Below the pieces are notes generated by a model. That model did not search any database, was not told where the DNA came from, and saw only the letters and a list, made by a program, of their open reading frames with translations. From Streptomyces katrae (GTDB lineage Bacteria; Actinomycetota; Actinomycetes; Streptomycetales; Streptomycetaceae), in the NCBI RefSeq assembly GCF_000717655.1, contig NZ_JNZY01000045.1, positions 30,017 to 94,016 of the forward strand: 64,000 bases of DNA, written 5' to 3'. Positions 25,106-34,075 of this stretch are shown in pieces (position 1 is the first letter of the stretch; each line of letters begins with the position of its first letter). The translations under genes were made by a program, and so were the position numbers.

Positions 25106-26508
25106 TGAGCGTCGCCGTATCCCTGGGCGGCTCCCGGCCGCCCGACGCGGCGGGGCTGCTGCGGCGGCACTGGCCGCTGCTGCCGCTCGCCGCGACCGTC
25201 CTGCTGCTCCTCGCCCCGATCGCGGCGGGCGACGCGAGCACCTCCGGCAAGGTCGGCCCCGCCGATGCCGCATCGCTGGTGCTGGTGTTCGTGTGTGCGG
25301 TGCAGGCGCTGCGCGGGCGGGTGCGGGAGCTGAGCCCGCTGGGCGTGCTGGTGCTGGGCGCGGCGGCCGCTGGGCTGGCCGTCGCGACCGCGACCGCCGG
25401 GGACCCGTACGCGGCGCTGCCCGGTTTCGTGCGCTACCTCCAGGTGTTCGTACTGGTCCCGGCGGCGATCGTGCTGCTGGTGCGCGACGCCGGGGAGTTC
25501 CGGCTGGCTGCCGGGTGCTTCGTGGTGCTGGCGCTGGTGCAGGGCGCGGTGGGGGTCGTGCAGTACGCGACCCACACCGGGGCCTCGTACCAGGGCGAGG
25601 ACGTCCGGGCCGTCGGCACGTTCGGCCCCGGCGACGTGATGGGCATGGCCACCGTGGTGGCGTACGGGCTGGTCGTGGCGACCGCCGCGGCGCTGGCTCC
25701 GGGACTGCCCCGCCGGGTACGCCAGTCGGCGGCCGCCGCCGCGCTGGTACTGGTGGTGCCGCTGGTGCTGTCGTTCAGCCGGGGCGCCTGGATCGCCACC
25801 GCCGGCGCGGCGGTGCTGGTGATGCTGCTGGCCGGGATCCGGCGGGCCCTGAAGGTGCTCCTCGCGCTGGCCGCGGCCGGTGTGGTGCTGGTGGGCGGGC
25901 TCGGGGTCGGCTCCGAGATGGTCGCGGAGCGGCTGACCTCGATCACCCAGGTCTCCAGCGCCCCCGACCAGTCGGTGACCGACCGCTACACGATGTGGGC
26001 CGCCGCCGAGTCGATGTGGCGCGAGCGGCCGGCGGCCGGCGTGGGCCTCAAGGGCTTCCCGGCCAACCGGGACGGGCACTCCTCGCTGGGGCTGTCCTCC
26101 GGCAGCGACACCGCCGGCGCGGGGCAGGCGTACATCCGCCAGCCGCTGCTCTCCCCGCACAACATGTACCTGCTGGTGCTGAGCGAGCAGGGCCTGATCG
26201 GGCTGACCGCGCTGGCGGGAGGCTGGGCGGCGTTGCTGGTCGCGGGACTGCGGCGGTGCGCCACGGGCGGGTCCGGGCTCCAGGACTGCGGGCTGATCGC
26301 GATCGGGCTGTTCGTCTGGCAGCTCACCGACTTCCTGTACGCCGACATCGGCGGGCCGTCCACCGTCCTGACCGGGGTGATCATCGGCCTGGCGGCCTGG
26401 TGGGCCTTGCCCTCCCGGCAGGACGCCACCGTCCTCGCCGCTGCCGCGGGCGGGCGCACCGGCCTCGCGGCCGGCCTGCGCGCCGTACCGGGTGCGGACG
26501 GCCGGTGA
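25105..26508 (+). CDS. O-antigen ligase/polymerase-like membrane protein (Wzy_C)
   Basis: 467 residues with about ten to twelve hydrophobic helices and a large extracytoplasmic loop between roughly residues 280 and 365, the layout of WaaL/Wzy proteins. The signature region includes SFSRGAWIA, RYTMWAAAESMWRERPAAGVG and SPHNMYLLVLSEQGLIGL (the conserved HN..L...E). It would polymerise repeat units outside the membrane or transfer the glycan to a final acceptor. Start and stop overlap both neighbours by 1-4 bp. Confidence 0.87.
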   Translation: MSVAVSLGGSRPPDAAGLLRRHWPLLPLAATVLLLLAPIAAGDASTSGKVGPADAASLVLVFVCAVQALRGRVRELSPLGVLVLGAAAAGLAVATATAGDPYAALPGFVRYLQVFVLVPAAIVLLVRDAGEFRLAAGCFVVLALVQGAVGVVQYATHTGASYQGEDVRAVGTFGPGDVMGMATVVAYGLVVATAAALAPGLPRRVRQSAAAAALVLVVPLVLSFSRGAWIATAGAAVLVMLLAGIRRALKVLLALAAAGVVLVGGLGVGSEMVAERLTSITQVSSAPDQSVTDRYTMWAAAESMWRERPAAGVGLKGFPANRDGHSSLGLSSGSDTAGAGQAYIRQPLLSPHNMYLLVLSEQGLIGLTALAGGWAALLVAGLRRCATGGSGLQDCGLIAIGLFVWQLTDFLYADIGGPSTVLTGVIIGLAAWWALPSRQDATVLAAAAGGRTGLAAGLRAVPGADGR

Positions 26509-28307
26509 CGGATACGACGCCCTGGCGGCGGCCCGCAGCCGCGGCGACCGAAGTCGCCGCGGCTGCGGGCCGTCCGCCGCACCCCGACCCGGCTCCGCTC
26601 CCGCCGGTGCCCCCCGTTCCCCCGCCCGGCCCCGGCCGTGCGCGGGCGGCCGGCGGGGCCGGGGGGAGCGGGGCCGGGGGGAGCGGGGCCGGGGGCGGGA
26701 GCGCACCGGCTCCGCTGGGGCGGTTCCTGGCCAAGGCCGCCGCCGTCACGGCGGGCCTGACCGCCGCCGGGGCGGTGTTCGGGCTGGTCCGGGACCAGAC
26801 CATCGCGCATCTCTTCGGGGCCGGGCACGACAGCGACGCGTTCCTGATCGCCTGGACCGTGCCCGAGATGGCCTCGACGCTGCTGATCGAGGACGCCATG
26901 GCGCTGCTGATGGTGCCCGCGTTCAGCCATGCCCTGGCCCGGCGGGCGGCCGGCCGGGCGGGGCTCACCCGCAAGGAGGCCCGCTCGCAGGACCCCGTAC
27001 GGCTGCTCGTGGGGGCGACCCTGCCGCGGCTGGCGGTGCTCCTGGCGGCCGTCGCCTCCGTGCTGGTCGTCGCCGCGCCGCTCGTCGTCGCCGTGCTCGC
27101 GCCCGGACTGCCGGACCCGGACCTGGCCGTGCAGTGCACCCGGATGACCGCACTGACCGTGCTGTCGTTCGGCATCGCGGGGTACTTCAGCGCCGCCCTC
27201 AGGGCGCACCGCTCGTTCGTGCCACCGGCCGCGATCTACGTCTCGTACAACGTCGGGATCATCGGGACGATGGTCGCGCTGCACGCGGCGTGGGGGGTGC
27301 GGGCCGCGGCCGCCGGGGTCGCCGTCGGCGGACTGCTGATGGCCCTGGTCCAACTGCCCTCGTTCATCCGGAACGTGGGCTTCGGCCCGTCCCGCGCGAA
27401 GGGCGCGCCGCGCAGCCAGCGCGACCGGGACCGGCCCACCCTGATGGCGTTCGGGCTGATCGCCCCGGTCATCTTCTTCGCCGTGTTCCGGCAGTCGCAG
27501 GTCCTGGTCGAGCGGTTCCTGGCCGCCTCGCTGCCGCCCGGGGCCATCTCGCACCTGAACTACGCGCAGAAGGTCGCGCAGATGCCGATGGTGCTGTCGC
27601 TGATGATCTGCACCGTCACCTTCCCCGTCGTCGCCCAGGCCATGGCCGGCGGCGAGCGCGAGAAGGCCCGGCGGCGCGTCGAACAGGACCTCGCACTGGC
27701 CTCCCTCGCCGTCCTCATGGGCAGCGCCCTCGTCATCGGGTACGCGCCCCAGATCATCCAGGTCCTCTTCGAACGCGGCGCCTTCACCCACCGCGACACC
27801 CTGGCCACCGCCTCCGTCATGCGGATCTACGGCCTCGGACTCCTCGGCCACTGCCTCGTCGGGGCGCTGTCCCGGCCCTTCTTCTCGACCGCCCGGCCCA
27901 CCTGGTTCCCGGCGCTCGCGATGGGCGCCGGACTCCTCGTCAACATCGTGGCCGGAGCCTTCGCCGTCCGCTGGTGGGGCACGTACGGCATCGCCGCAGC
28001 CAACGCCGCCGGCATCTCCACCACCGCCGTCCTGCTGCTCACCGGGCTCGGCTCGCGGATCGTCGCCATCCAGGTCCGCCGGGTCGCGCTGAGCATCGGC
28101 CGGCTCTCCGTCGCCGCCGTCGGCGCCTGCGGTACCGGCTGGATCGCCGGGCCCATGATCCCCGACCCGCTGCTCAGCGCCGCCCTCGGCTGCCTGCTCG
28201 TCCCCGCCATGTTCGGCGCCTGCGGCATGGCCATACGGGCGCTCGAGATCACCGCCCTGCCCGCCCAGATCACCCAGATGACCCAGAGGTTCCGCAATGC
28301 CCGCTGA
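26505..28307 (+). CDS. MurJ/MviN-type lipid-linked saccharide flippase
   Basis: 600 residues. A Pro/Gly-rich disordered leader (1-65) precedes about 14 membrane helices of the MOP/MviN fold. Recognisable are GLVRDQTIAHLFGAG near residue 85 and the family signature LFERGAFTHRDT near residue 423. It probably acts as the Wzx of this operon, moving the undecaprenyl-linked repeat across the membrane; whether it also handles lipid II is unlikely, as streptomycetes have a separate essential MurJ. The GTG start overlaps the ligase stop (GTGA). Confidence 0.88.
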   Translation: MTDTTPWRRPAAAATEVAAAAGRPPHPDPAPLPPVPPVPPPGPGRARAAGGAGGSGAGGSGAGGGSAPAPLGRFLAKAAAVTAGLTAAGAVFGLVRDQTIAHLFGAGHDSDAFLIAWTVPEMASTLLIEDAMALLMVPAFSHALARRAAGRAGLTRKEARSQDPVRLLVGATLPRLAVLLAAVASVLVVAAPLVVAVLAPGLPDPDLAVQCTRMTALTVLSFGIAGYFSAALRAHRSFVPPAAIYVSYNVGIIGTMVALHAAWGVRAAAAGVAVGGLLMALVQLPSFIRNVGFGPSRAKGAPRSQRDRDRPTLMAFGLIAPVIFFAVFRQSQVLVERFLAASLPPGAISHLNYAQKVAQMPMVLSLMICTVTFPVVAQAMAGGEREKARRRVEQDLALASLAVLMGSALVIGYAPQIIQVLFERGAFTHRDTLATASVMRIYGLGLLGHCLVGALSRPFFSTARPTWFPALAMGAGLLVNIVAGAFAVRWWGTYGIAAANAAGISTTAVLLLTGLGSRIVAIQVRRVALSIGRLSVAAVGACGTGWIAGPMIPDPLLSAALGCLLVPAMFGACGMAIRALEITALPAQITQMTQRFRNAR

Positions 28308-29073
28308 CACCCGCACGGCGCCGGCCGCCGCGACGGTCCCCGCCCGCCGGACCGCCTCCCCGTGGGTCCTGATGTACCACTCGGTCGCCGAGTTCACCGA
28401 CCCCGCAGAGGACCCGTACGGCATCACCGTCACCCCGGGCACGCTGGAGGGCCAGCTGCTGTGGCTGCGCTCACGGGGCCTGCGCGGGGTGTCCGTCGGC
28501 GAACTGCTCCGGGCGCACGCGGCCGGGCGCGGCGCCGGGCTCGTCGGGCTGACCTTCGACGACGGCTACACCGACTACCTGACCCGGGCGCTGCCACTGC
28601 TGCGCCGCCACGACTGCACCTCGACGCTGTTCGTGCTGCCCGGGCGGCTCGGGGTGGACAACGTGTGGGACCCGCTGGGTCCGCGCAAGTCCCTGCTGAC
28701 GGCCGAGGGCATCCGCGAAGTCGCCGCCGCCGGACAGGAGATCGGTTCGCACGGGCTGATCCACCAGGACCTCACCGCGGTCACCGACGACATCCTCCAG
28801 CAGGAGCTGCGGGGCAGCCGCGAGCTGATCCGGGAGCTGACCGGGACCCTGCCGGAGGGGTTCTGCTACCCGTACGGGCACCTCGACGAGCGGGTCGTCG
28901 CGGCGACGCGGGCCGCCGGGTACGGGTACGCGTGCGCCATCGACCCCGGGCGGCTGGCCGGCCCGCACGCCCTGCCGCGCACCCACGTCAGCCAGGCGGA
29001 CGGGGCCGGGCGGCTGCGGATCAAGCAGCTGCGGCACCGGGTGCGGGAGCTGCGGCGGGCGGTGCACCGATGA
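28297..29073 (+). CDS. NodB-type polysaccharide deacetylase
   Basis: 258 residues. NodB motif 1 is LTFDDGYTDY (catalytic Asp88 with metal-binding Asp89), motif 2 is SHGLIHQDLT (His152, His156), and motif 3 lies in GFCYPYGHLDE. It would remove N-acetyl or O-acetyl groups from the polysaccharide, using a divalent metal. No signal peptide is evident, so it may act on cytoplasmic lipid-linked intermediates or be exported by another route. The gene begins 11 bp inside the flippase gene and overlaps the next by 4 bp. Confidence 0.88.
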   Translation: MPADTRTAPAAATVPARRTASPWVLMYHSVAEFTDPAEDPYGITVTPGTLEGQLLWLRSRGLRGVSVGELLRAHAAGRGAGLVGLTFDDGYTDYLTRALPLLRRHDCTSTLFVLPGRLGVDNVWDPLGPRKSLLTAEGIREVAAAGQEIGSHGLIHQDLTAVTDDILQQELRGSRELIRELTGTLPEGFCYPYGHLDERVVAATRAAGYGYACAIDPGRLAGPHALPRTHVSQADGAGRLRIKQLRHRVRELRRAVHR

Positions 29074-30422
29074 AGTCGCTGCGGGCGCTGCACATCATCA
29101 CGGGGCTCGGGGTCGGCGGCGCCGAGCAGCAACTGCGGCTGCTGCTGCGGCACATGCCGATGCGCTGCGACGTGCTGACCCTCACCAACCCCGGGCCGGT
29201 GGCCGAGGGGCTGCGGGCCGACGGGGTCCGGGTGGTGCACCTGGGGATGCGGGGCAACCGGGACCTGGGGGCGCTGCCGAGGCTGGTGCGGTTCATCCGG
29301 CGCGAGCAGTACGACCTCGTGCACACGCACCTGTACCGGGCCTGCGTGTACGGGCGGCTCGCGGCCCGGCTCGCGGGGGTGAGGGCGACCGTGGCCACCG
29401 AGCACTCCCTCGGCGAGGGCGAGATCGAGGGCCGGCGGCTGACGGCCGGGGTGCGGGCGCTGTACCTGGCCAGTGAGCGGCTGGGCGCGGCGACCGTGGC
29501 GGTGTCGGACACCGTGGCGGCGCGGCTGGAGGGGTGGGGGGTGCCGGCCGCGCGGGTGCATGTCGTACCGAACGGGATCGAGGCCGTCCGGTTCCGCTTC
29601 GACGAGGGCGTGCGCAGGGCCACCCGGGCCCGCACCGGGCTGCCCGAGCGGGCGTTCGTGGTCGGCGGGGTCGGGCGGCTGGTGCCGGGCAAGCGGTTCG
29701 ACTCGCTGGTCCGGGCGGTGGCGGCGCTGCCGGGCGCGCATCTGCTGCTCGCCGGGGAAGGGCCGGAGCGGGCGGCGCTGCGGGGGCTGGCGGCGGAGCT
29801 GGGCGTGCAGAGCCGGGTCCATCTGCTGGGGGAGCGGGACCCGCTGGGCGACAGCGCGGACGGGCGGACGCCGGGGATCCCGGCGCTGCTGGCCGCGATG
29901 GACGTCTTCGTGTCGCCGTCGCGGGAGGAGGCGTTCGGGCTGGCGGTCGTGGAGGCGCTGGCTGCGGGGCTGCCCGTGCTGCACGTCACCTGTCCGGCGA
30001 TCGACGACCTGCCGGCGGCGCAGGCGCCGGGGGCGCGGCGGATCGGGACCGGGACGGAGGAGCTGGTCGCCGCCCTGCGCGGGCACATGGAGGCGGGCGC
30101 GCGTCGGCTGCCGCCGCCACCGGTGGTCCGCCGCTACGACATCGCCCGCAGCGCGGACCGGCTCCTCGAGGTCTACGCCCTGGCCCTGTCCGGAGTCCCG
30201 GCCCCTGCGCCCCGGCCGCCGGCCGGGCTGGAACTGCCGGGCTGCGCCATGGAACCCGCTGCGGTGCGGTCGACGGCCGGCCGCGGGCCGGAGTCCGGGG
30301 GCGCTGACCCGGACCCCGTGCCTCGAACGCCGGGGGGGCTTGGTCCGGCCCCGGACGTCCGGGGGGCCGGCCCGGGCCCCGCGCCGCGGGCGGCGGGGCC
30401 GGAAGTGCCGCCGGGCGGTTGA
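29070..30422 (+). CDS. Glycosyltransferase family 4
   Basis: 450 residues, GT-B fold. The N-terminal part has ALHIITGLGVGGAEQQL (donor/acceptor loop) and LVHTHLYRACVYGRLAARL; the C-terminal part has VGRLVPGKRFDSL, LLLAGEGPERAAL and PSREEAFGLAVVEALAAG. The last 75 residues are Pro/Gly-rich and probably disordered. It is the second cytoplasmic glycosyltransferase of the operon and should extend the lipid-linked repeat unit. Confidence 0.88.
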   Translation: MKSLRALHIITGLGVGGAEQQLRLLLRHMPMRCDVLTLTNPGPVAEGLRADGVRVVHLGMRGNRDLGALPRLVRFIRREQYDLVHTHLYRACVYGRLAARLAGVRATVATEHSLGEGEIEGRRLTAGVRALYLASERLGAATVAVSDTVAARLEGWGVPAARVHVVPNGIEAVRFRFDEGVRRATRARTGLPERAFVVGGVGRLVPGKRFDSLVRAVAALPGAHLLLAGEGPERAALRGLAAELGVQSRVHLLGERDPLGDSADGRTPGIPALLAAMDVFVSPSREEAFGLAVVEALAAGLPVLHVTCPAIDDLPAAQAPGARRIGTGTEELVAALRGHMEAGARRLPPPPVVRRYDIARSADRLLEVYALALSGVPAPAPRPPAGLELPGCAMEPAAVRSTAGRGPESGGADPDPVPRTPGGLGPAPDVRGAGPGPAPRAAGPEVPPGG

Positions 30423-30492
30423 TTCACACAGCGCCGAAGGGGCTCCCGAGGGGGGCCCGAAAGAACTCCCATTCCTCCAGGAAGGCACGTAG

Positions 30493-31191
30493 ATGGCTGA
30501 CACCGCCGATCAGAAGAAGCCCGATCAGAAGAAGCCCGACCGCCGTCGTCGCAAGGTGCGGCTGCTGCCGCCGCCCGCGTGGTGGCCTCTGCCCGTCGCC
30601 GCCGCACTGGGGCTGGCCGCCGGCGGGGGGTACGGGGTGCTCAAGGCGCCCGAGTACGCCGCCACCAGCTACGTCGTCGCCGTACCGGACGACACCACGG
30701 AGCCCGCGACCGCCCTCGGCTTCTCCCAGGCGTACGCGCGCATCGCGACCAGCAGTTCCACCCTCGCGTACGCCCAGCCCCGCGCGGGCATCAGCGCCCG
30801 CCGGCTCCGTACGCAGGTGCGCGCCGAGACCTCCCCCGAGTCCCCGATGATCGCCATCACCGGAACGTCGAAGAGCCCGACCGAGGCGGCCGACATCGCC
30901 AACGCCGTTGCCGATGCGCTCTCGCTGAGCAGCAATCAGGCCGCCAAGAACACCGGCGTCCAGCTGCTGCTGTTCAACCAGGCCGTCGCGCCGAGCGAGC
31001 CCGCCTCGCCGTCCGCCACCGTCAGCGGGGCCGTCGGGCTGTGCGCCGGCGGGCTGCTCGGCGGGCTGTGGCTGCTGGCCCGGCCCGGCCGCACCCGGCG
31101 GCCCGAGGAGCAGCCGGTCGTCGAGGAGTACGCCTCCCTGCCCGCCCAGGGCGACCACAACGAGACCAAGGAGAAGGAGTCCGTGCGATGA
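30493..31191 (+). CDS. Wzz-like chain-length/capsule regulator, small
   Basis: 232 residues with two membrane helices (about 30-50 and 172-192) flanking an extracytoplasmic domain (FSQAYARIATSSSTLAYAQ and SPMIAITGTSKSPTEAADIANAVADAL), the pattern of polysaccharide co-polymerases. It lacks the C-terminal tyrosine-kinase domain of Gram-positive CpsCD fusions. The N-terminal DQKKPDQKKPD is a perfect 5-residue duplication. It probably controls polymer length together with the Wzy-like protein. AGGAAGG lies before the ATG; the stop overlaps the next start (ATGA). Confidence 0.8.
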   Translation: MADTADQKKPDQKKPDRRRRKVRLLPPPAWWPLPVAAALGLAAGGGYGVLKAPEYAATSYVVAVPDDTTEPATALGFSQAYARIATSSSTLAYAQPRAGISARRLRTQVRAETSPESPMIAITGTSKSPTEAADIANAVADALSLSSNQAAKNTGVQLLLFNQAVAPSEPASPSATVSGAVGLCAGGLLGGLWLLARPGRTRRPEEQPVVEEYASLPAQGDHNETKEKESVR

Positions 31192-32330
31192 CTGGGGGCT
31201 CCACCGGGGCCCTGTCGGTGACGCTGTGCCGCGACCCCCGGCAGTTCGCCGCGCTGGAAGAGCCGTGGAACCGGCTCTTCCGGGCCTGTCCCACCGCCAC
31301 TCCCTTCCAGAGCCACGCCTGGCTGCACTCCTGGTGGCTCTCGTACGGCCGGGACGGGCGGCTGCGGATCGTGCTCGTACGGCGCGGCGGGGAACTCGTC
31401 GGGGTCTGCGCGCTGATGCTCGTCCACCGGCCGCTGCCGCTCCTGGTGCCGCTCGGCGGCGGCATCACCGACTACTTCGACGTGCTCGTGGATGCGGAGT
31501 ACGCCGACCAGGTCGTTCCGGCGCTGGCCCGCGGCCTGCACCGGGCCGCCCGCGGCGCGGTCGTCGACCTGCGCGAGGTGCGGCCCGGGGCCGCCGCCGA
31601 GGTGCTGTACGGGGAGTGGCCGGGGATCCGGAGCAAGCTCGCCGACTCCACCTGCATGGAGCTGCCCGCGCTGCCGTTCGACGAGCTGGTCAAGCGGATG
31701 CCGGCCTCCGGTGCCCAACGGGTCCGGGCCAAGCTGCGCAAGACCGACGCGGCCGGGATCGAGGAGCACGAGGTCACCTGGCAGGAGGTGCCGCGCGCGG
31801 TGCGGACGCTGCTGCGGCTCCACGAGAAGCAGTGGCGCGGCCGCGGGGTGACCCCGGAGCACCTGAGGCCCCGCTTCGCCGAGCACCTGACCCGGGCCAC
31901 CCGGCGGATGGTGCGGGCCGGCGAGGGCCGGCTGACGGAGTTCCGGCTGGACGGGAAGGTGGTCGCCGCCAACGTCACCCTGCTGTCCGGGGCGTTGAGC
32001 GGCGGCTACCTGTACGGGGCCGATCCGGACCTGCGGACCCGGAAGGTGGACGTGGCGACGCTGCTGCTGCGCTACGAGGCCGGCCGCGCCCTCGCGGAGG
32101 GCCGCCCGGTGGTGAGCTTCCTGCGCGGCAACGAGCCGTACAAGAACCACTGGCGGCCCGAGACGGTCGTCAATCAGCGGTTCCTGCTGGCCAGGACGGC
32201 CCTCGCGCCCCTGCTCCGCCTGCACGAATCGCAGGTGACGGGGCGCGAGCGTGCGGTGGACGCGCTGCGCGAGGCCCTGCCGGCCGCCAGGGACTGGCGG
32301 GCGCGGCTCAACGAACTGCGGGTCCGATGA
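31188..32330 (+). CDS. FemAB/CelD-like GNAT acyl- or aminoacyl-transferase
   Basis: 380 residues of the acetyltransferase family often annotated BcsL/CelD-like, with two GNAT-like halves: FQSHAWLHSWWLSYG near residue 40 and RLTEFRLDGKVVAANVTLL, then SGGYLYGADPDLR near 270. Family members add acyl or amino-acid groups to glycans and are frequent in exopolysaccharide clusters. It is the last gene of the coupled series starting at 22374, and converges on the GH26 gene with only 5 bp between stops. Confidence 0.8.
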   Translation: MTGGSTGALSVTLCRDPRQFAALEEPWNRLFRACPTATPFQSHAWLHSWWLSYGRDGRLRIVLVRRGGELVGVCALMLVHRPLPLLVPLGGGITDYFDVLVDAEYADQVVPALARGLHRAARGAVVDLREVRPGAAAEVLYGEWPGIRSKLADSTCMELPALPFDELVKRMPASGAQRVRAKLRKTDAAGIEEHEVTWQEVPRAVRTLLRLHEKQWRGRGVTPEHLRPRFAEHLTRATRRMVRAGEGRLTEFRLDGKVVAANVTLLSGALSGGYLYGADPDLRTRKVDVATLLLRYEAGRALAEGRPVVSFLRGNEPYKNHWRPETVVNQRFLLARTALAPLLRLHESQVTGRERAVDALREALPAARDWRARLNELRVR

Positions 32331-32335
32331 CGGTT

Positions 32336-33943
32336 CTACCAGGGCCAGAAGCCGGAGTCCTTGCCCCAGTTGATCTTGACGCAGACCGACTGCCTGCCGA
32401 CCAGCTTGGAGAGCCACTCGCCGAAGTTGATCGGCACGCACCACTCCGTGCTGTTGGCGGGCGGTTCGGGAGGCTCGGGCTTCGGCACGACCGGACTCGG
32501 GACGGGGCTCGGGACGGGGCTCGGGACCGGGACCGGGACCTCCGGCGACGGGACCGGGCTCGGGATCTCCGGCGACGGGACCGGCACCGGGACGGGGTCC
32601 GGGCTCGGGCCCACCGGGGTCTCGGGCGACGGGACCGCCGGCGAGGGCTCGGGGACCGGCACGGGGACCGGCACGGGCTCGGGCACCGGCACGGGCTCGG
32701 GGCTCGGGCTCGTGCCCGGGATCTCCGGCGAGGGGACCGGGACCGGGAGCGGGACCTGCGGACTCGGGATCTCCGGGATCTCCGGGATCTCCGGCGACGG
32801 GATCGCCGGGGAGGGCACGGGGATCTCGGGGGTCGGGATCTGCGGGCTCGGCACGGCCGGGGTCGGGATCACCGGCGTCGGTACGACCGGGGTAGGTACG
32901 ACGGGCGTCGGCACGACCGGCGACGGGATGACCGGCGTGGGCACCACGGGCGTCGGGACGGGGTCCGGACGCGGGGGCGCGAGCGCGGCCCGGAAGGCCT
33001 TCGCGGACCTCGGGTTCTGCTTGCACTGCCACACGCCGTGCGGGCAGTAGTCCGTGATGGTGTGGTACAGCGGCCTGTGCTGCTCGATCCACTTCAGCAT
33101 GCGCCGTACGTACTCCGCGTTGTCCCCGTGCCGGAACAGCCCCCACTCCGGGTACGAGATCTCTTTGCCGTGCGCTTTCGCGAAATCCACGTGCTGTTGG
33201 AGCCCGTACGGCTGCTTGACCATCTCGTCGAACGTCTTGCCGGGAGCCTGGTCGTACGAATCCATGCCGACGATGTCGACCACGTCGTCGCCCGGGTAGC
33301 ACTTGGTCCAGCCGATCGCGTCCGACCCGCGGTTGGGGGCGTAATCGAACTTGAACTCCGCACCGGGGACGGAACGCATCGCGTTGACGATCCGCCGCCA
33401 GTACTCCTTCCAGCCCTCCGGGTCCGGCGCGCAGCGGTGGGTGTACGTGGCGCCGTTCATCTCCCAGCCGAGCACGATCACCGTGTCCGGGACACCCAGC
33501 TCCACCAGCCGTCGGGCGAGCTTCTCGAAGTGCCGGTCGAACTCGCCCTTCGCGCCCGCCCGGATCAGCTGCGCCACCTTGCGGTCGGGGACCCGGTCCT
33601 CGTTGCGCTCCTGCATGGGCACGTTCAGGACGAACAGCCGGTCCGCCTTGGCGCGGCGCCACTCGGCCCACGGCTCCAGGAAGTCGGGGCCCTCGATGCG
33701 GGCCCAGCGGTCCCCGGGCAGATAGGTGTGGCCGACCCGGATCTCCTTGCCGCGCAGCCAGCGCGACAGGTTGGGGATCCGGGCGACTCCGGGCGGACCG
33801 GAGTCGAGAAAGGCGCCCATGGCGATGTCGGAGCCCTTGGGCTGCTCCCGCTCGGGGGCCGCGAGCGCGGCCCCGGTGGCGAGCAGTCCGGCCGTGACCG
33901 TACCGATGCAGGTGCTCGCCAGTCGGCGGTTTGGTCTGGGCAT
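32336..33943 (-). CDS. Secreted GH26-family glycoside hydrolase with Pro-rich tail
   Basis: 535 residues. Signal peptide (1-29), then a GH26-type barrel (about 38-340) in which Glu161 of LGWEMNG is the likely acid/base and Glu266 of ISYPEWGLF the nucleophile. A 165-residue spacer of (V/I)P(T/S)P and PEIP units follows, ending in a small domain with two Cys ([25 protein letters not shown]). GH26 includes beta-mannanases and related endo-enzymes. Encoded opposite the exopolysaccharide genes, it may trim or release the polymer. GGGAGA precedes the ATG at 33943. Confidence 0.85.
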   Translation of the reverse strand: MPRPNRRLASTCIGTVTAGLLATGAALAAPEREQPKGSDIAMGAFLDSGPPGVARIPNLSRWLRGKEIRVGHTYLPGDRWARIEGPDFLEPWAEWRRAKADRLFVLNVPMQERNEDRVPDRKVAQLIRAGAKGEFDRHFEKLARRLVELGVPDTVIVLGWEMNGATYTHRCAPDPEGWKEYWRRIVNAMRSVPGAEFKFDYAPNRGSDAIGWTKCYPGDDVVDIVGMDSYDQAPGKTFDEMVKQPYGLQQHVDFAKAHGKEISYPEWGLFRHGDNAEYVRRMLKWIEQHRPLYHTITDYCPHGVWQCKQNPRSAKAFRAALAPPRPDPVPTPVVPTPVIPSPVVPTPVVPTPVVPTPVIPTPAVPSPQIPTPEIPVPSPAIPSPEIPEIPEIPSPQVPLPVPVPSPEIPGTSPSPEPVPVPEPVPVPVPVPEPSPAVPSPETPVGPSPDPVPVPVPSPEIPSPVPSPEVPVPVPSPVPSPVPSPVVPKPEPPEPPANSTEWCVPINFGEWLSKLVGRQSVCVKINWGKDSGFWPW

Positions 33944-34075
33944 GGCGTCTCCCGAGCTTTCCTGAATCGGTGTGCTTGTCAAAGACGTTAGGCATCACAT
34001 CTGACGAATGGCCTGTCCGGTGACCGCTGCGTAGGCCATTCGCAGCTGCGCATCCTCCCCGTTTGGTCCGACTAG

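Noticed and set aside
22079..25273. Very long open frame on the minus strand opposite the exopolysaccharide genes
   Set aside because: It is antisense to well-supported genes, has no recognisable domain, and such frames are expected in DNA with extreme third-position GC.
22374..32330. The cluster as a classical peptide or polyketide antibiotic locus
   Set aside because: All enzymes belong to polysaccharide assembly families; no NRPS, PKS or terpene core enzyme is present.
32460..32990. Repeated GGGATC/GGGACC tracts resembling a minisatellite or CRISPR-like array
   Set aside because: The repeats are in frame and encode the Pro-rich spacer of the GH26 protein; units are short and there are no unique spacers.
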